From: Candidatus Eisenbacteria bacterium
Lineage (GTDB): Bacteria > Eisenbacteria > RBG-16-71-46 > SZUA-252
Assembly (NCBI GenBank): GCA_005893305.1
Contig: VBOZ01000034.1
Coordinates: 13,858-48,516 of the forward strand
Reading direction: 5' to 3'
DNA length: 34,659 nt
Made by a program: the position numbers and the translations under genes. This document shows positions 33,123-34,659 of the stretch, piece by piece (position 1 is the first letter of the stretch; every line of letters starts with the position of its first letter). The notes under the pieces are model-generated. The model did not search any database. It was not told the DNA's origin and saw only the letters and a list, made by a program, of their open reading frames with translations.

Positions 33123-33135
33123 CTCCTGAAAGGAG
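33123..33135 (+). promoter_or_regulatory. Small hairpin covering the ribosome site of the lamin-tail gene
   Basis: CTCCT (33123-33127) pairs fully with AGGAG (33131-33135) across a GAA loop. AGGAG is the Shine-Dalgarno core 6 bases before ATG 33142. Local folding could lower or tune translation. The stem is short, so this is weak evidence. Confidence 0.35.
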
Positions 33136-33141
33136 AAGGTC

Positions 33142-33795
33142 ATGGGACGTTCGTGGGAAATCGTGGTTTGGCTTCTTGTGTTCGCGGCGGCGGCTGCGGT
33201 GGTGATCGGAATCGTTCGAAGTGAGGCTGCCGTGACGGCGGATGATCTGAGATTGAGCGAAATACTCGCAGGCCCCGCGCGCGACTGGGACGGCGACGGG
33301 GTGTTCGATTCCCGAAAGGACGAGTGGCTCGAGCTTCAGAATTACGGCGCGGCCGCAGTCGACCTGAGCGCCTATCGGGTCTCGGACGCCGACTCCACGA
33401 TCCGCTTCGCCTTCTCGGGTTCCCTCGCGCCCGGCGCCGTGGTGCTCGTCACCGGCCGGCAGGCGGAGGATTGGCAGCGCTCGGTCGGCCGCACCGTGAG
33501 CGGCCTCAGTCTCAACAACGCCGGCGATACGGTGATTTTGTTTCGGATCGACGCGACCGACACGACCGCGGTCGACACCAAGACGTACAACAGCATCGAG
33601 GGCGCGAGCGACCGGTCGACCGGCCGATTCGGGGCCGGCGGGACCGTCTGGACGTTGTTCGATGGGCTCAACAAGTACACGGGATCGGGCCAGCCGCGAG
33701 GGACAGGCTGCCTGCCGACCCCGGCGAGTGAAAACGGATGCCCCACGCCGGTCAGCACCACGACGTGGGGCAAGATCAAAGCGCGATTTCGGTGA
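33142..33795 (+). CDS. Small exported or membrane-anchored lamin-tail domain protein
   Basis: 217 residues. One hydrophobic segment (about residues 6-24, IVVWLLVFAAAAAVVIGIV) acts as signal or anchor. The rest is a single lamin-tail domain with LRLSEILAG, an acidic DWDGDGVFDSRKDEW stretch that may bind calcium, then LELQNYGAAAVDLSAYRV and LAPGAVVLVTG. The last ~40 residues contain two Cys that could pair (TGCLPTPASENGCPTP). It lacks the FlgD-like end seen on the larger lamin-tail protein at 24191. AGGAG lies 6 bases before the ATG. A hairpin terminator follows, so it is probably a single-gene transcript or the end of the ABC unit. Confidence 0.85.
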   Translation: MGRSWEIVVWLLVFAAAAAVVIGIVRSEAAVTADDLRLSEILAGPARDWDGDGVFDSRKDEWLELQNYGAAAVDLSAYRVSDADSTIRFAFSGSLAPGAVVLVTGRQAEDWQRSVGRTVSGLSLNNAGDTVILFRIDATDTTAVDTKTYNSIEGASDRSTGRFGAGGTVWTLFDGLNKYTGSGQPRGTGCLPTPASENGCPTPVSTTTWGKIKARFR

Positions 33796-33806
33796 TGCGA
33801 GGGGTG

Positions 33807-33836
33807 CGCGGGGCGTCGCGCGCGGCACGCCCCGCG
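33807..33836. terminator. Bidirectional hairpin between convergent genes
   Basis: Perfect 10-bp stem CGCGGGGCGT (33807-33816) / ACGCCCCGCG (33827-33836) with a 10-base loop, lying exactly between the ends of the lamin-tail gene (+) and the VOC gene (-). No T run on either side. Confidence 0.6.
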
Positions 33837-33848
33837 TCCCACGACGAT

Positions 33849-34322
33849 TTACCGGGCGCCCGCCACCTGCTTCATGAACTCTTCCTGGCCCTTCTTCATC
33901 TCTTCGGGCGTGACGTCCTTGACGTGCGATGCGATGTTCCAGCCGTAGCCGAACGGGTCCGTGATGTGGCCCATGCGGTCGCCCCAGAACATGTCCGTCA
34001 CCGGCATCATCGGCTTCGCGCCCGCCGCCACGGCCTTCTTGTATGCCGCGTCGGCGTCCTCGAAGTAGAGGTAGAAGGTGACCGGCGTGGCGCCGATCGT
34101 CTCGGCGGAGCGTTGGCCCATGACCTCGTCCGAGAGCATCACGATCGAGCTGCCGATCTGGATCTCCGCGTGCATGATCTTTCCGTCGGGCCCGAGGGCG
34201 CGCGCCCGCTCCGTAGCGCCGAACGCCTTCTTGTAGAACTCGATCGCCTTCGGGGCATCTCGGAAGATCATGGATGCCGTGACGGTTGTGTAGCCCTTGG
34301 GGATTGGATCTGGCTTTGCCAT
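33849..34322 (-). CDS. VOC-family (glyoxalase/PhnB-like) protein
   Basis: 157 residues of the vicinal-oxygen-chelate fold, PhnB/YdhR-like branch. The N-terminus is IPKGYTTVTASMIFRDAPKAIEFYKKAFGA; then HAEIQIGSSIVMLSDEV; the second half has FYLYFEDADAAYKKAVAAGA; and WGDRMGHITDPFGYGWNIASH closes the fold. Members of this branch are often of unknown substrate; the glyoxalase-type metal ligands cannot be assigned safely. The frame is open further upstream to 34520, but GGAGGAGGAG just before the ATG at 34322 and the start of similarity mark the real start. It runs against the rest of the window and diverges from the methyltransferase gene. Confidence 0.88.
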   Translation of the reverse strand: MAKPDPIPKGYTTVTASMIFRDAPKAIEFYKKAFGATERARALGPDGKIMHAEIQIGSSIVMLSDEVMGQRSAETIGATPVTFYLYFEDADAAYKKAVAAGAKPMMPVTDMFWGDRMGHITDPFGYGWNIASHVKDVTPEEMKKGQEEFMKQVAGAR

Positions 34323-34385
34323 CTTCGTTCTCCTCCTCCACCGGTTGGGGGTTTGGGGGACCAATGGTGGCACACCCCGGCCCGT

Positions 34386-34400
34386 GTTGGAAGTTCCGAC
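34386..34400. promoter_or_regulatory. Near-palindrome in the divergent gap (candidate operator)
   Basis: GTTGGAAGTTCCGAC has a 7-base half on each side of a central G, with one T/G mismatch. It lies between the divergent VOC and methyltransferase starts, about 30 bases upstream of the -35 element at 34429. Confidence 0.3.
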
Positions 34401-34428
34401 CGCACCGAGTCGACTGCACCGCGCCGCG

Positions 34429-34457
34429 TTGACGGGGTAGGACGTCGAGCGTAGAGT
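34429..34457 (+). promoter_or_regulatory. Sigma-70-type promoter of the methyltransferase gene
   Basis: TTGACG (34429-34434), 17 bases, TAGAGT (34452-34457): five and four matches of six to the two consensus boxes with the best spacing. A start near 34464 would leave a leader of about 37 bases before ATG 34501. Confidence 0.5.
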
Positions 34458-34500
34458 CTCGGCCTCTTGCCCGCGCCAGGCATCCATTTCCGCGAGAGCC

Positions 34501-34659
34501 ATGAAGACTAAGACCGACACCGGCTACAACGACAGGCTCTTCGCTTCCGGGTTCCGGAAACGCCTCCACCTGGCGAGATTTCTCTGGCTTCATCGAAAGC
34601 TGAAAGAGCTGGGGTGCCCCTGCACCCGGGTCGTGGAGCTGGGGTGCTTCGACGGCAAG
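34501..34659 (+). CDS. N-terminal part of a SAM-dependent methyltransferase (3' end beyond the window)
   Basis: 53 residues are visible before the window ends. They begin with a basic helical region (FRKRLHLARFLWLHRKL) and reach VVELGCFDGK, the glycine-rich SAM-binding motif I (E-x-G-x-x-x-G) of class I methyltransferases. The acceptor cannot be known from this piece. It sits opposite the VOC gene, behind its own promoter candidate. No strong Shine-Dalgarno is visible (GAGAG at about 34493). Confidence 0.7.
   Translation, partial: MKTKTDTGYNDRLFASGFRKRLHLARFLWLHRKLKELGCPCTRVVELGCFDGK

Noticed and set aside
34360-34375. Second sigma-54-like site (TGGCACA) upstream of the methyltransferase
   Set aside because: The -12 TTGC element is absent at the required distance.
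34323-34520. N-terminal extension of the VOC protein
   Set aside because: The strong GGAGGAGGAG site and the family similarity both begin at 34322; the extension has no similarity and would cross the methyltransferase start.

Overview
This window is GC-rich, tightly packed DNA from a Gram-negative bacterium. Three predicted secreted proteins end in a FlgD-like/T9SS-like C-terminal domain, one of them with a YPNPFR motif. There is also a PorV/PorQ-type outer-membrane barrel, a multihaem cytochrome, lamin-tail-domain proteins and several TTG/GTG starts that overlap the previous stop. I infer an uncultured lineage of the FCB/Eisenbacteria type; no rRNA or marker gene is present to prove it. No tRNA, CRISPR array, complete insertion sequence or phage gene was seen.

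Layout. (1) 1-705 is the tail of a secreted protein. (2) 750-9253 holds an aldehyde dehydrogenase followed by a closely packed run: Ser/Lys-type asparaginase, pyruvate phosphate dikinase, family-2 glycosyltransferase, pentahaem cytochrome c and a CDP-alcohol phosphatidyltransferase. Three of the junctions are 4-base start/stop overlaps. (3) 9254-9539 is a regulatory gap with a near-consensus sigma-54 promoter and two palindromes upstream of it. (4) 9540-21752 is a four-gene operon in which every junction is a 4-base overlap. It encodes a 2397-residue repeat-rich surface protein, a PorV-like barrel with a TPR tail, a membrane protein joining an RsbW-like kinase, a HAMP and a SpoIIE/PP2C phosphatase, and a STAS anti-anti-sigma protein. 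A GC-rich hairpin with a short T run follows. (5) 21902-28255 encodes a von Willebrand A membrane protein, a double lamin-tail/FlgD-like protein and two exported proteins of unknown function. (6) 28298-33034 encodes an aminotransferase, a carbamate kinase, and a fused double ABC ATPase with one permease of the nucleoside/sugar type. (7) 33142-34659 holds a small lamin-tail protein, a VOC-family protein on the minus strand and the start of a methyltransferase.

The most unusual system is the operon at 9540-21752. Both proteins of its partner-switching module (kinase/phosphatase and STAS) carry C-terminal helix-turn-helix tails that resemble each other and the DNA-binding ends of IS481/IS3-type transposases, but no catalytic DDE core is present. 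I infer a membrane-sensing partner switch with domesticated transposase DNA-binding or pairing modules, co-expressed with a giant surface protein from a probable sigma-54 promoter. No biochemical role is proven by sequence alone.
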